A DNA stretch of 64,000 bases from contig NZ_QNUL01000022.1 of NCBI RefSeq assembly GCF_003383615.1, forward strand, positions 1 to 64,000. Reading direction: 5' to 3'. This DNA comes from Dyadobacter luteus. Its GTDB lineage: Bacteria > Bacteroidota > Bacteroidia > Cytophagales > Spirosomataceae. The translations under genes were made by a program, and so were the position numbers. The notes below the pieces were generated by a model. That model saw only the letters and a program-made list of their open reading frames with translations, made no database searches and had not been told where the DNA came from. Within the stretch, counting starts at the first letter, position 1. Each line of letters starts with the position of its first letter. Below are positions 51,215-59,883 of this stretch, one piece after another.

Positions 51215-52037
51215 GTTTATCTATCACCTCTGTTCTCAGATACCTGGAAATTTTCGCAACCTGCTTATCTCCACTCATCACAATTTCAGTTCCTTCAAGG
51301 GTCTTGACCAAATAACGGTTAATAATATACGATCTGTGCGTTTGAATAAATTGATCAGGTAAACCCTCCAGCAGCCGTGCCATCGAAGTTCGTACCAAAT
51401 GCTTTTTCCCTTTGGCATATATATTGACATAATTACCGCTGGCTTCAATCATAGATAATTCTTTATAGGGTATGGGAAGAATTAACTTTCCTACCCTGAT
51501 CCACATCCTTTTTTCATTGAAAACCGGAAGCTGTCTGGGGTGAGGTAGCAACTGATCCTCTCCGCTTCTTTTTTGCAGAACCTGAAAAGGATGAAGAGGA
51601 TCACAAGACTGGGCCGGCTGCTGTAAATAAATAGGATGGCCTGCTTTGCTTGCCCGCAAATTACGCACCTTTTGAACGGCTACCAGAAACCGCTCCAGCG
51701 AAAAAGGCTTCAATAAAAAATCTGCTACGTTGTGATCATATCCGTCAATGGCAAACTCGGGGTGCGCGGTGGTCATCACGACCGATGCTGTGATCCTGCC
51801 AACAATGCGAAGAAACTCTACCCCCGAAATATAGGGCATATCCACGTCCAGAAATATAATGTCAAAATCCTGTCCTGCAACTAATTCAAGCGCCTCGACA
51901 GCATTCATGCACCCTTCCGAGAACTCCATTCCCGGCACCTGATTGATAAAGTATTTGATGTTCTTATGAGCTGCAATCTCGTCGTCTACAATCAGACATC
52001 TGATGGGTCGGCTGGGTTGAATAGTTTGTTGAGTCAT
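51195..52037 (-). CDS. LytTR response regulator
   Basis: A 280-residue regulator. Receiver domain residues about 12-130 with acidic DD pair in IVDDE and Asp64 in IIFLDVDMP, Lys in LLKPFSL; LytTR DNA-binding domain about 180-275 (IPYKELSMIEASGNYVNIYA, FIQTHRSYIINRYLV). It overlaps the partner kinase gene by 20 bp. Both are downstream of lanB (gap 134 bp) and on the same strand, so they may control its expression. Confidence 0.93.
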   Translation of the reverse strand: MTQQTIQPSRPIRCLIVDDEIAAHKNIKYFINQVPGMEFSEGCMNAVEALELVAGQDFDIIFLDVDMPYISGVEFLRIVGRITASVVMTTAHPEFAIDGYDHNVADFLLKPFSLERFLVAVQKVRNLRASKAGHPIYLQQPAQSCDPLHPFQVLQKRSGEDQLLPHPRQLPVFNEKRMWIRVGKLILPIPYKELSMIEASGNYVNIYAKGKKHLVRTSMARLLEGLPDQFIQTHRSYIINRYLVKTLEGTEIVMSGDKQVAKISRYLRTEVIDKLGPLYG

Positions 52038-52171
52038 GGTGTATCAGAATTATATGAATAGATATCTTTCCTGCTGAATGCACTACTGGCCTGCGATCAA
52101 TTGCGTGGAGACAGATAAACATAAATAAATTTTCGGTTACATACTACAACTTGAAGGAGTATCTTGAGTTT

Positions 52172-55100
52172 CTACAGTGATTTCAGCCTGGAGGTATAAT
52201 ACTTCTTAAGATAATGATATACAGCAAATTCCTGTTTACGTTGCAGGGTGTCAAACCAACGGTTCAAAGAAAGGTGAACAAGATCTGAGCACAATTTCAT
52301 TTTTTGATCCTGATCAGAAGACTCCAGGTATTTTAACGTTCTTTTCACCTGTTGATCCCGGGATCTGAAGTAAGCTACAATTCGCATTTTAAAGTCTGTG
52401 TTCTCTTCACCAAGAATCTGTATGATTTCGCTCTTCTGTGCCCGGTAATTTTGATCCATTTGTATCCGGACTGTTCCTGTTTTATCCAGTTCAGCTGAAA
52501 ACTGTTCATGGGCTGCTCTTATCACATTCTCTCTGCTGCTCATATCAAAATCAAAGCTTTTCAGCAGCAAATCAGTTCCCAACAATGCCCCCTGCCAGCG
52601 CAGCTCTGAGTTGTTTGCCGTTAGTTCTAAAGCCTGCGTCACTGCCTGACTGTCGCAGTGAAATAGGGACTCAACTCTCTCGTAGATGCTGGGTTCAAAC
52701 CGCTCCAACTCCCTTTCATAATTATCTGTATGGATACTCCGGACCATACCGCTTTCAATAAGCGGCGCTATCAATTTGTACAGTTGGGCCAGAATAGCGC
52801 TCCAAAAGTCTGTCTTTTCGCTGTGAAACCTGATTCTCAGATGCGGGTCGGGATCTCTGTAACGGATAAAAAACCACTTGTCAATACTGCCATCTGCCTG
52901 AAGCCCTATTACAAAAGGCTTCAGGACTGTACTGATCAGCGTATCAGAGAGTTTTTCCGCGCAGTATATTTTCACATACAACCACGATGAACCGACATTG
53001 AAATACCGCGCTATCTTATTGTCGCTGCCGGCAACAGTTTGCCTGGGCTGCTTTTTGAAACGCTGGTCTTCTTTGTTTAGGAATGGGATCACAAATTCAT
53101 TAGAAAAATACGCTCCTGCCTCCCCTAAAATGCCTTCATCAGGCGTTTCAAGCGACTCGGTGACTCGCACCTCACCTGACCTTTTAAGCACTTTGGCAAG
53201 CAATGCCAACGACTGCTCATTTTCACTGTCGATCAATAACGTCTGATCCATCTCTCCCACAGTAAAGTAACGAGGCGTACCCAGTTTGTCTGCGACATCT
53301 TGCCACCATGCCACTTTACTTGCAAAAACTTCTGGCGGCTCAGCTGTCAACAGCCAGCTCGCTTTGCTAAGCACTATCTGTCGGTACTGCACCCGCGGCA
53401 AAAAAGCCGCATCGCTATAATGTCCCCAGTCCCATGCGAGCGCAATGCTTTTTTGATTCGCCAAATCACAAAGAAACCGGTATACCGGAAGCCCTCCCGA
53501 ATAATGGTGAGCACTTGTCAATAGCGGCATGATCTGCTTTCCTAATCGCGGACAGCTTAAGACCAGATTTTCGCCATCCAGACAGCTCAGTTGTAAGTCG
53601 CTGGCAGCAATACTGTTCTTGCCCGCACCGGCTGACAGATAAGTGATCTGATACGGAGTCAGATCAGGTCTTTGCAGCACATTTCCACCCTTTCCCGCCG
53701 GCAAATGAGCTATCTCTGCGTAAATCAGGTTTTCTGATTGTGTCTGCTCAATTTCTGTCAGCTTCTTTACCTGGCTGCTCAACTCAGGATCGCCCACGCA
53801 AAACCGCGTCAGAAGATCACAGGCGCCCGGGCCAGAAAGACCTTTAAGCTCAAAAACAAAATCACCCTTATCCAAAGCACCCTGTGACTTGCTGTGAAAG
53901 CTCCCTATAACATAAAAGCTTTCCGCCAATGGTTTACTTTTAGCTGGTCTATGCTTATCCAGAAGCCGGTCAGTGAGCATCACCGCTCGGTCTTCCACCA
54001 AAAAGGCCTGCTCGTAGAGCTTGCGGGAAAGGTCATTTCTTTGAGTAGCTTGATTTATTTCGCTACCTGGACTGTACTCGATGCCATCAAGAAGGCTTCC
54101 CGCTGGCTGGGTCTGGCTGCTAAGCGCCCCATAACCTACTCCATACTCATAGTCCAGCGCCACCAAAAGCGGCACACTCCGCTGCCAATAGCGGGCAGTG
54201 AACCGGCGCGTAAAATCTTTGAGCTCCTGTCCATCCGTTTCTTGCCTCAAAAATCCGATACGGCTAAACTGACTTGCTAGTGTTGACAAAACCTTACTAC
54301 TGATACTGGCATGTTCAGTCTGAAATCTGAGCGTGGTATGTATTGTCTGCTCCAGCCGAAGCGGCTTTCCCAGGAGCTGGCTGACAGAAGTATTAATTTC
54401 TGTTACTGCCGCATTTTCTCTGAGCTGTATTTGAATGCCTCTGATCTTTTCCGTTAACTTTTCCGCTACTTTCAGCTCAGTCAGCCTGTCAGCCAGACGG
54501 CTCAGATAATCTTTTTCACCGATCACACTGATCTCCATGCTGCTGACAAGCATCTGCGCCTGGATTAGCGAAGCTATATATGCCCTGCTTTCCTGATCGC
54601 TAAAATTTTCAGCTTGCACGAGCCCGGAAAGTGCCGACAGCCGCATTCCCCCTTTCACCTCGTTTAACAACTTTTCTAAAACAGGGTGATAGGCGGCTTG
54701 CTTGAGAACAAAGCTGGTATGCTCTTCATCTTTTACCCTTTTCATGTAGCGGTAGTAATTCCCTACCCTGTAAAGAGAGCTGCTTGGATAAAAGTGCAGT
54801 GCCTTTCTTACATCGGTATACTCAAGCAGTTTTTCTTTAATAGCTTCAAGCGCTGCTACATCAAGCTGATTATGCCTTATGGCAGGATACTGCCTTTGAA
54901 AGCTAACCTGGGTTGTGTCAGCAGTTTCCATTATAAAATAGCCGGCAAAAAGCCCGAAAGGTATCGGCCGGCTAGATGCCCTGATCAAAAATTTGTATAG
55001 ACTCTGCAATACCTTTTCCTTTCCCTTTACTGGCTGGTCCCTGGTAAATGCGCTCACCAAATCGTAAAGCGGGCCGCAGCTAAGCGCGAGTCCTTCAAGA

Positions 55101-55243
55101 AGGTCAGAATCAGAAAAAATTCTCTTTAACTCTGATTCAAACTTTTCCGGATGCCTGTTTATAAGCGCGTTAAAATCTTCCAACACATTTCTGGAAAGAA
55201 CTGGCCTTCGCACCATGCAAAAGCCCTGAGCCTTAATTTTCAT
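52172..55243 (-). CDS. Full-length lantibiotic dehydratase (LanB)
   Basis: A 1023-residue LanB-type enzyme, from Met 55241-55243 (MKIKAQGFCMVRRPVLS); eight codons upstream are open but start with TTG. It activates Ser/Thr of a precursor peptide through glutamyl-tRNA and removes glutamate to give dehydro residues. The N-terminal glutamylation domain has RASSRPIPFGLFAGYF, and the C-terminal elimination domain has WLYVKIYCAEK and WFFIRYRDPDPHLRIRFHSE. Both halves are fused, unlike split types. No LanC, no ABC exporter and no obvious precursor was found within 4 kb. Confidence 0.92.
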   Translation of the reverse strand: MKIKAQGFCMVRRPVLSRNVLEDFNALINRHPEKFESELKRIFSDSDLLEGLALSCGPLYDLVSAFTRDQPVKGKEKVLQSLYKFLIRASSRPIPFGLFAGYFIMETADTTQVSFQRQYPAIRHNQLDVAALEAIKEKLLEYTDVRKALHFYPSSSLYRVGNYYRYMKRVKDEEHTSFVLKQAAYHPVLEKLLNEVKGGMRLSALSGLVQAENFSDQESRAYIASLIQAQMLVSSMEISVIGEKDYLSRLADRLTELKVAEKLTEKIRGIQIQLRENAAVTEINTSVSQLLGKPLRLEQTIHTTLRFQTEHASISSKVLSTLASQFSRIGFLRQETDGQELKDFTRRFTARYWQRSVPLLVALDYEYGVGYGALSSQTQPAGSLLDGIEYSPGSEINQATQRNDLSRKLYEQAFLVEDRAVMLTDRLLDKHRPAKSKPLAESFYVIGSFHSKSQGALDKGDFVFELKGLSGPGACDLLTRFCVGDPELSSQVKKLTEIEQTQSENLIYAEIAHLPAGKGGNVLQRPDLTPYQITYLSAGAGKNSIAASDLQLSCLDGENLVLSCPRLGKQIMPLLTSAHHYSGGLPVYRFLCDLANQKSIALAWDWGHYSDAAFLPRVQYRQIVLSKASWLLTAEPPEVFASKVAWWQDVADKLGTPRYFTVGEMDQTLLIDSENEQSLALLAKVLKRSGEVRVTESLETPDEGILGEAGAYFSNEFVIPFLNKEDQRFKKQPRQTVAGSDNKIARYFNVGSSWLYVKIYCAEKLSDTLISTVLKPFVIGLQADGSIDKWFFIRYRDPDPHLRIRFHSEKTDFWSAILAQLYKLIAPLIESGMVRSIHTDNYERELERFEPSIYERVESLFHCDSQAVTQALELTANNSELRWQGALLGTDLLLKSFDFDMSSRENVIRAAHEQFSAELDKTGTVRIQMDQNYRAQKSEIIQILGEENTDFKMRIVAYFRSRDQQVKRTLKYLESSDQDQKMKLCSDLVHLSLNRWFDTLQRKQEFAVYHYLKKYYTSRLKSL

Positions 55244-55405
55244 AAAGACGTTTTTTAAGTACAGCAATGGCTGTAAAGTTTCAAAGACGCCTCTACGAGC
55301 AAAAATTTATGTTTCAGACAGCTTGAAACCACCTTTCACAGAACATTATCAGGATTTAAGTCGCTTTCAGACAGGGCTAAAAAGCAGGTTTTTTATGCCT
55401 GCTTT

Positions 55406-55645
55406 GGTTTGACCCCGAAACAAGCTCAAAAGGGCAGCTAAGGTAGTGTCCCCATTGTCTGAGCCTACCTGAAAGCAAAGCCAAAACGGTTCGGCATAAT
55501 GCCGGCTCAATAGCTGTCTTATTTTTTATTGTTTCTTTTCGCCGGCACACTGCGTGACTTATTCCGCATTCCCTTTTGGCCCCTGGATGGGGACACTGAT
55601 CCTTAGGCTTTCTTTTTTTTCTTGTTTTTTCTTTGGGGTCAAACC
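55406..55645. repeat. Long nested inverted repeat
   Basis: Two outer arms GGTTTGACCCC (55406-55416) / GGGGTCAAACC (55635-55645), inner arms GTGTCCCCAT (55446-55455) / ATGGGGACAC (55587-55596), and a central palindrome CGGCATAATGCCG (55492-55504). Flanks of the inner arms also match (GCnnCTAAGG). A separate hairpin, AAAGCAGG/CCTGCTTT (55381-55405), sits on the left. The pairing suggests mobile-element ends or a hairpin-forming DNA site. Confidence 0.6.
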
Positions 55646-55877
55646 ATATGTTTTTTCTCTCACAGAAGGCTTGAAAAGGAAAGGCGAAATCAGTTTTTCA
55701 CTTTAAGCTTTGTCACACATGCGAAATTCAAAGTATGCTACAAAATCCGTTATGGATACGCATCTCCCGAGCCTGTCCCCCCCCACCTGGCCAACGCGCC
55801 GCCGCAGCTGCCAGATTCGCGGGCAATTTGCATCACTACTTAATTCAATTTTTAAACACTTTAATTCCTTAGAAATC

Positions 55878-56936
55878 ATGGCGCATAACATTCATTTCAA
55901 CGAAAACAACGGCAAACACAGTTTCTTCTCAGTAAAACAGAAAGCATGGCACGGGCTTGGCCAGATCCTGGATGATCATCCCACCAGCGCAGAGGCCATA
56001 CAGCAGGCAGGGCTTGACTATACCGTTGAGAAAGTGCCGCTTTACACCGGGGCAGGCCCAGAGCGTATAGCTTTAACCGGTAGTACGGATGACAGCGTGC
56101 TGATCCAGGTGCCAAACTTTTTTGCAAGTGTGCGCACCGATAGCTGCAAACCCCTGGGCGTTGTAGGCAAAGACTACCAGATCGTTCAGAATCAGGATGC
56201 CTTCACCTTCTTTGATGCGATCGCCCAAGCCGAGGGCATTCGCTACGAGACCGCCGGGGCGCTCGGTGATGGTGAACGCATTTTTATTACCGCAAAGATG
56301 CCCGGGGAAATCCGTGTAGGTAAAGACGATCTGATCGAGCGCTACATCTTTCTGACCAACTCCCACGACGGTTCAGGAAGTATTACAGCCGCCTTCACGC
56401 CCATCAGAATCGTTTGCCAGAATACGCTCAATGCCGCTCTGGATAACAAATCCTCCGTAGTCAGAATACGCCACACCTCCGGCGCACAGCAGCGGCTCGC
56501 ACAGGCGCACAGTATCATGGGCCTTGCCAGCCGTCGCAGCGAGCAGTCCGAAGCCGTTTTCAACCGTTGGGCGAAAGTGCGCATATCAGACCCCGAACTT
56601 AAAAAGCTGATCGCGATGGCTATGGCGCCAAACCACGAAACGCTCGGAAACCTTCGCGACGGAAGCGTTGAGCTTTTATCTTCCCAGTTCTTAAACACCG
56701 TTGAAGACGTCTATGAGTACGCGCTCACAAGCCCCAGTCAAAACCTTCCGACTACTGCCGGTACGGTCTTCGGCGCCTATAACGCGGTGACGGGCTACTA
56801 CCAAAATGTCAGAAACTTTAAAACTGATGAAGACAAAGTTAAATCCCTTTACCTGGGCGGTACCGCCCAGCTCAGAGGACAGAGCGCCTTTAACTTTTGC
56901 GAGCACTTCGCAAACGGTGCGCTGATCCTGAACTGA
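55878..56936 (+). CDS. DUF932 phage/plasmid-like protein
   Basis: A 352-residue protein of the DUF932 family, common on Bacteroidota conjugative elements, plasmids and phages; function unknown. Start ATG 55878 (MAHNIHFNENNGKHSFFSVK) is preceded by a 56-codon open stretch (from 55710) that does not look like protein. Family pieces: KQKAWHGLGQIL, KDYQIVQNQDAFTFFDAIA, ERYIFLTNSHDGSGSITAAFTPIRIVCQNTLNAAL. It stands near the mobilisation genes. Confidence 0.85.
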   Translation: MAHNIHFNENNGKHSFFSVKQKAWHGLGQILDDHPTSAEAIQQAGLDYTVEKVPLYTGAGPERIALTGSTDDSVLIQVPNFFASVRTDSCKPLGVVGKDYQIVQNQDAFTFFDAIAQAEGIRYETAGALGDGERIFITAKMPGEIRVGKDDLIERYIFLTNSHDGSGSITAAFTPIRIVCQNTLNAALDNKSSVVRIRHTSGAQQRLAQAHSIMGLASRRSEQSEAVFNRWAKVRISDPELKKLIAMAMAPNHETLGNLRDGSVELLSSQFLNTVEDVYEYALTSPSQNLPTTAGTVFGAYNAVTGYYQNVRNFKTDEDKVKSLYLGGTAQLRGQSAFNFCEHFANGALILN

Positions 56937-57024
56937 GCCTGGGGCACTGAGACCAGATTCCGGGGAGCTCTGACAGGCTCCCCGGATTACGTGTGACTGA
57001 TGTGCTTGCTGGCTAAAAAAAATT

Positions 57025-57045
57025 TGCCCCCGCCTGGCGGGGGCA
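57025..57045 (-). terminator. Terminator of the gene at 57203-57487
   Basis: TGCCCCCG (57025-57032) and CGGGGGCA (57038-57045) pair; on the minus strand the stem is followed by AAATTTTTTTT, a good intrinsic terminator for the leftward gene upstream. Confidence 0.7.
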
Positions 57046-57202
57046 TAATCGGTACAACCGCTGGGGGACAAAGCCAGTAAACCTTTCTTTCTTCCCCAGC
57101 GGCGGAAGGTTTTTCTGCGGGGCCTTCCCTGCCCGGAATTCTCCCGTCTTTCTCAGGCCACTCAAATACATGTGCAGACTATTGAAAGTACATACCCGCA
57201 AT

Positions 57203-57487
57203 TTAGCTCTGCTGCAGGTTTTTGAGTTTGCTGTGAAGCCCTGAGAGGTCTGATTTTGAAAGGATCTCACCCACAATTTTTTCTAGCTCCTCTACAGTCT
57301 CCATTTCGAAGAATCCTTTCACAGTGGCTGCATCCGCATTTTCGTTTTGTAGCTGGCTTTCAACAGCGGCTGCCAATAGCAGCAGCGCCTTTCGTGAAAC
57401 ACGCATATCAAGCTTCACTGTGTCACTCATACCCGGTGAACACAGCAGTGTTTCGTAAACCAACGCCATTTGCATTTTCTTTTCCAT
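57203..57487 (-). CDS. Small helical protein of the element, unknown
   Basis: A 94-residue helical protein (MEKKMQMALVYETLLCSPGM). It has two likely helices around residues 25-45 (VSRKALLLLAAAVESQLQNE) and 50-90. No family recognised. It has its own terminator and stands between DUF932 and the degenerate kinase gene. Such short genes are frequent in the mobilisation region of Bacteroidetes elements. Confidence 0.55.
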   Translation of the reverse strand: MEKKMQMALVYETLLCSPGMSDTVKLDMRVSRKALLLLAAAVESQLQNENADAATVKGFFEMETVEELEKIVGEILSKSDLSGLHSKLKNLQQS

Positions 57488-57547
57488 CTTAGCTTCCTGT
57501 TTTGAAATGGTTTTTATACAGCCGCGAAACTAAGACTACAGCACAGA

Positions 57548-57574
57548 TTTCACCCATTTAGAATTTGAAAGGGT
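57548..57574. repeat. 27-bp direct repeat, copy 1
   Basis: TTTCACC, ATTTAGAAT, GAAAGGGT in that order over 27 bp, 25 of 27 identical to 59091-59117. Copy 1 lies upstream of the degenerate kinase gene (58 bp beyond the start of the divergent gene at 57487). Confidence 0.55.
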
Positions 57575-57723
57575 AAAAGCCCTTCTCCCCAGCTTAGGAA
57601 AGATGCTGAAATTCCACTTTTCTGAGCGATACAAACACTCTAACAGTACAATTCCACTGTTTTATTTAACATAACACAGCAATTCATTCATTATTAGGCA
57701 GTTAATATTAAATAGTGTAATTT

Positions 57724-58890
57724 GTGACTGATAGACTACTTAAAGACAACTTAAACCCATATGAAGTTATGCTCTTAGCTCTTCACAGACGCCAATTATT
57801 CCCCGAACTCATCTTCTCTGATCAGCCTGGCATCAGAGTAGTCCGCCACCTAAGTTTTTGGACAATTTTTCTCGCTATCCATCTAATCCCCGGTCCTTCG
57901 CTCAGTGACCGTTTCGAAGGCTCACACGTGCTCTTTTACTGTTTGGCTATTCCCTTCTATTATCTGAGCTGTTATCTGACAGATAAAATGGTTTTAAGCG
58001 CAAAGGGAATCGCTGGTTTTGTCATCCTCCCGGCTCTGCTGATTCTGATCGCCCACCTTTCTTTGACCCTTATCACTGCCCTGCAAATTTACTTCCCCGT
58101 TTTTCAACAGCCTACACCCGCGCAGCTAGCGTTATACAGTTTTTCAGCCCACAGTCACATCACTGGCTTTTTGCAAGTTTTGGAATATGTGATTTTAGCG
58201 CTTTCCTTCATTTTTGCGCCCATGTCCGCTTTTGTCTTCAAAATCATCAAAGAGGTGTATCTCTCTCAAAAAACAGCCGCCCTAATCCAGACCGATGAGC
58301 CTCTGAACAAGGCAGACAAAGTTGTTACCGATCCAGGTGATCATTTAACTCTAAGCGCTCTGAAGGCCGTTACGCGCAACATACCCGCGCAAGCTGAAAA
58401 CGTAAGGGCCGTTTTTGATAGTACGACCGATATAATGGATTATAGACTCAATGAGACAAAGAAAAAATACATTCCGCTACAGTCTGAACTTGACGTGATT
58501 GAAAAGCTGCTACACCTGCACCACTCCCGCTTCAGTGATACATTTAGTTCAAACATAAATATCCAGGGAAAAATACTTGCAAATCACAAGCTTCCAACAA
58601 TGCTTCTGTTCTCGTTGGTAGATTATGGTCTTGCTCTGATTGTAGAAAACAACTATGAAAAAAGCGTGGTCTCGGTCGATGTTCTCATTGATGGCCCTCT
58701 ACTTCATTTCAAATTCACACAGGCTATCACCGCGCCCGGCATGAGTGCTGCCACAATTAAGGCGCAGTGGCAAGAACATATTGAAACGCTCACCGACTAT
58801 GCCAGCTGCTACTTTCTGAAAGGATTTAAGATACGTATGGACCATCAAGATAACACCCTTACAGTAGCTGTTATCATGCCTGTTTTATAG
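57724..58890 (+). CDS. Degenerate LytS-like kinase (probable pseudokinase)
   Basis: A 388-residue membrane protein with a GTG start (in-frame stop TAA at 57718-57720 blocks an earlier one). Helices at about 45-60, 68-85, 97-122 and 150-173. The C-terminal half aligns with the LytS kinase at 50-51.2 kb: His207 in GDHLTLSALK corresponds to PHFILNTLN, and IPLQSELDVIEK matches. The N-box MENAFKHG has become VDYGLALI, so ATP binding should be lost. A likely sensor without kinase activity. A terminator follows at 58981-59015. Confidence 0.65.
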   Translation: MTDRLLKDNLNPYEVMLLALHRRQLFPELIFSDQPGIRVVRHLSFWTIFLAIHLIPGPSLSDRFEGSHVLFYCLAIPFYYLSCYLTDKMVLSAKGIAGFVILPALLILIAHLSLTLITALQIYFPVFQQPTPAQLALYSFSAHSHITGFLQVLEYVILALSFIFAPMSAFVFKIIKEVYLSQKTAALIQTDEPLNKADKVVTDPGDHLTLSALKAVTRNIPAQAENVRAVFDSTTDIMDYRLNETKKKYIPLQSELDVIEKLLHLHHSRFSDTFSSNINIQGKILANHKLPTMLLFSLVDYGLALIVENNYEKSVVSVDVLIDGPLLHFKFTQAITAPGMSAATIKAQWQEHIETLTDYASCYFLKGFKIRMDHQDNTLTVAVIMPVL

Positions 58891-58980
58891 AGAACTGACC
58901 ACTGGACTTACCGGGCAGATTTTGTGTACTCATTGTCAGGGTTCAGGTGACCCGGATAACCCTGGTAGGATCTACTAAGA

Positions 58981-59015
58981 AAAAGCAGTCTGAAGCACGT
59001 CTTCGGACTGCTTTT
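58981..59015 (+). terminator. Intrinsic terminator after the pseudokinase gene
   Basis: AAAAGCAGTCTGAAG (58981-58995) and CTTCGGACTGCTTTT (59001-59015) pair with one mismatch, followed by TCTTT. It is 91 bp past the stop of the gene at 57724-58890. Confidence 0.75.
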
Positions 59016-59090
59016 TCTTTGCAACTCTAAGAGATTACCAGTTTCATTTTTGCCATCGCATTTGAGCTGAGACACCCACCCGTCTTTGAT

Positions 59091-59117
59091 TTTCACCTAT
59101 TTAGAATCTGAAAGGGT
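59091..59117. repeat. 27-bp direct repeat, copy 2
   Basis: Second copy of the 27-bp unit at 57548-57574, with only two differences. It lies in the promoter-side gap of the mobilisation operon, about 30 bp before TAGCTTTG (59142-59149), a perfect match to the Bacteroidetes TAnnTTTG -7 box. Confidence 0.55.
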
Positions 59118-59141
59118 TCAGGCCTTTCGGGTCTTATACTT

Positions 59142-59149
59142 TAGCTTTG
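59142..59149 (+). promoter_or_regulatory. Possible promoter -7 box for the mob operon
   Basis: TAGCTTTG matches the Bacteroidetes TAnnTTTG consensus and precedes the mobilisation genes by about 355 bp. No clear TTG box at the standard distance was found. Confidence 0.3.
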
Positions 59150-59422
59150 TTTCACAAATTTCAGGCCCAGATAAAGTTTGCCAGCAAGTATCTGCCTGCA
59201 CGTCAAGCGGGATCCTAACAGATCTGTAAGGTATGAAAGAGTCTTATAGAATGACTTTTTGAAAAGTCTGAAACCACCTGCTTTACCGTGGTTGGCCAGA
59301 TGTACCAAAGTATCACATTTCAGCATTGGCCTGCTGCCGCAGCCCTGCTGAAATCTGCTACTCCGGGATCTGGCCCTGCCGGGTAGGCCGCGCCGCGTAG
59401 GCCGGTAGACCGGGCAGAACAG

Positions 59423-59452
59423 ACCGCCCATCACTCGGAACTCGTGGGCGGT
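59423..59452. other. Candidate oriT hairpin
   Basis: ACCGCCCA (59423-59430) and TGGGCGGT (59445-59452) form a stem with a 14-base loop, in a GC-rich stretch directly upstream of the relaxosome and relaxase genes. Inverted repeats beside the relaxase gene are typical of origins of transfer; a nick site cannot be named from sequence alone. The whole gap 58891-59502 otherwise contains no gene. Confidence 0.4.
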
Positions 59453-59502
59453 AGCCGTATTAAATCAGAAGTTGCTTTACACAGTGAAAAAGAAAAGTGG
59501 AG

Positions 59503-59883
59503 ATGAAACAGAAAAGCAAAAAAGACAGATGGCTGCACGTGCGGCTCTCACAGGACGAGTACGAGGAAATAAAGGCACAATTTAACGCTACTACCTGCCG
59601 GAAGCTCAGCGATTTTATCAGGAAGAAACTGCTCTCACAGCTGATCGTTGGCTCCTACAGAAGCGCCTCACAAGACGCGATGATAGAGGAGCTCGCCACG
59701 CTGAAAGCCGAGCTTTCAGCGGCCGGAAACAACTTCAATCAGGCAGTTAAAAAGCTGCACACGCTGAGTAAAATCAAAGAGTTCGAGCACTGGCTGATTA
59801 GCTATGAACTAGACCGCCGCGCACTGGTAAAGCAGGTAGAAAAAGCCGCTGAACACATCAGTAAAAAGGCCGCGGAATGGTAG
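59503..59883 (+). CDS. Relaxosome accessory (mobilisation) protein
   Basis: A 126-residue protein that binds oriT DNA and helps the relaxase. The N-terminal half looks like a ribbon-helix-helix domain (WLHVRLSQDEYEEIKAQF, LSDFIRKKLL), and the second half contains GNNFNQAVKKLH, as in MobA/MobC-type accessory proteins of Bacteroidetes elements. Start ATG 59503 is preferred to GTG 59497. It overlaps the relaxase gene by 7 bp. Confidence 0.8.
   Translation: MKQKSKKDRWLHVRLSQDEYEEIKAQFNATTCRKLSDFIRKKLLSQLIVGSYRSASQDAMIEELATLKAELSAAGNNFNQAVKKLHTLSKIKEFEHWLISYELDRRALVKQVEKAAEHISKKAAEW

Noticed and set aside
55710..55877. N-terminal extension of the DUF932 gene
   Set aside because: Ser/Pro-rich, not homologous in character to the family, and the ATG at 55878 has the standard N-terminus.
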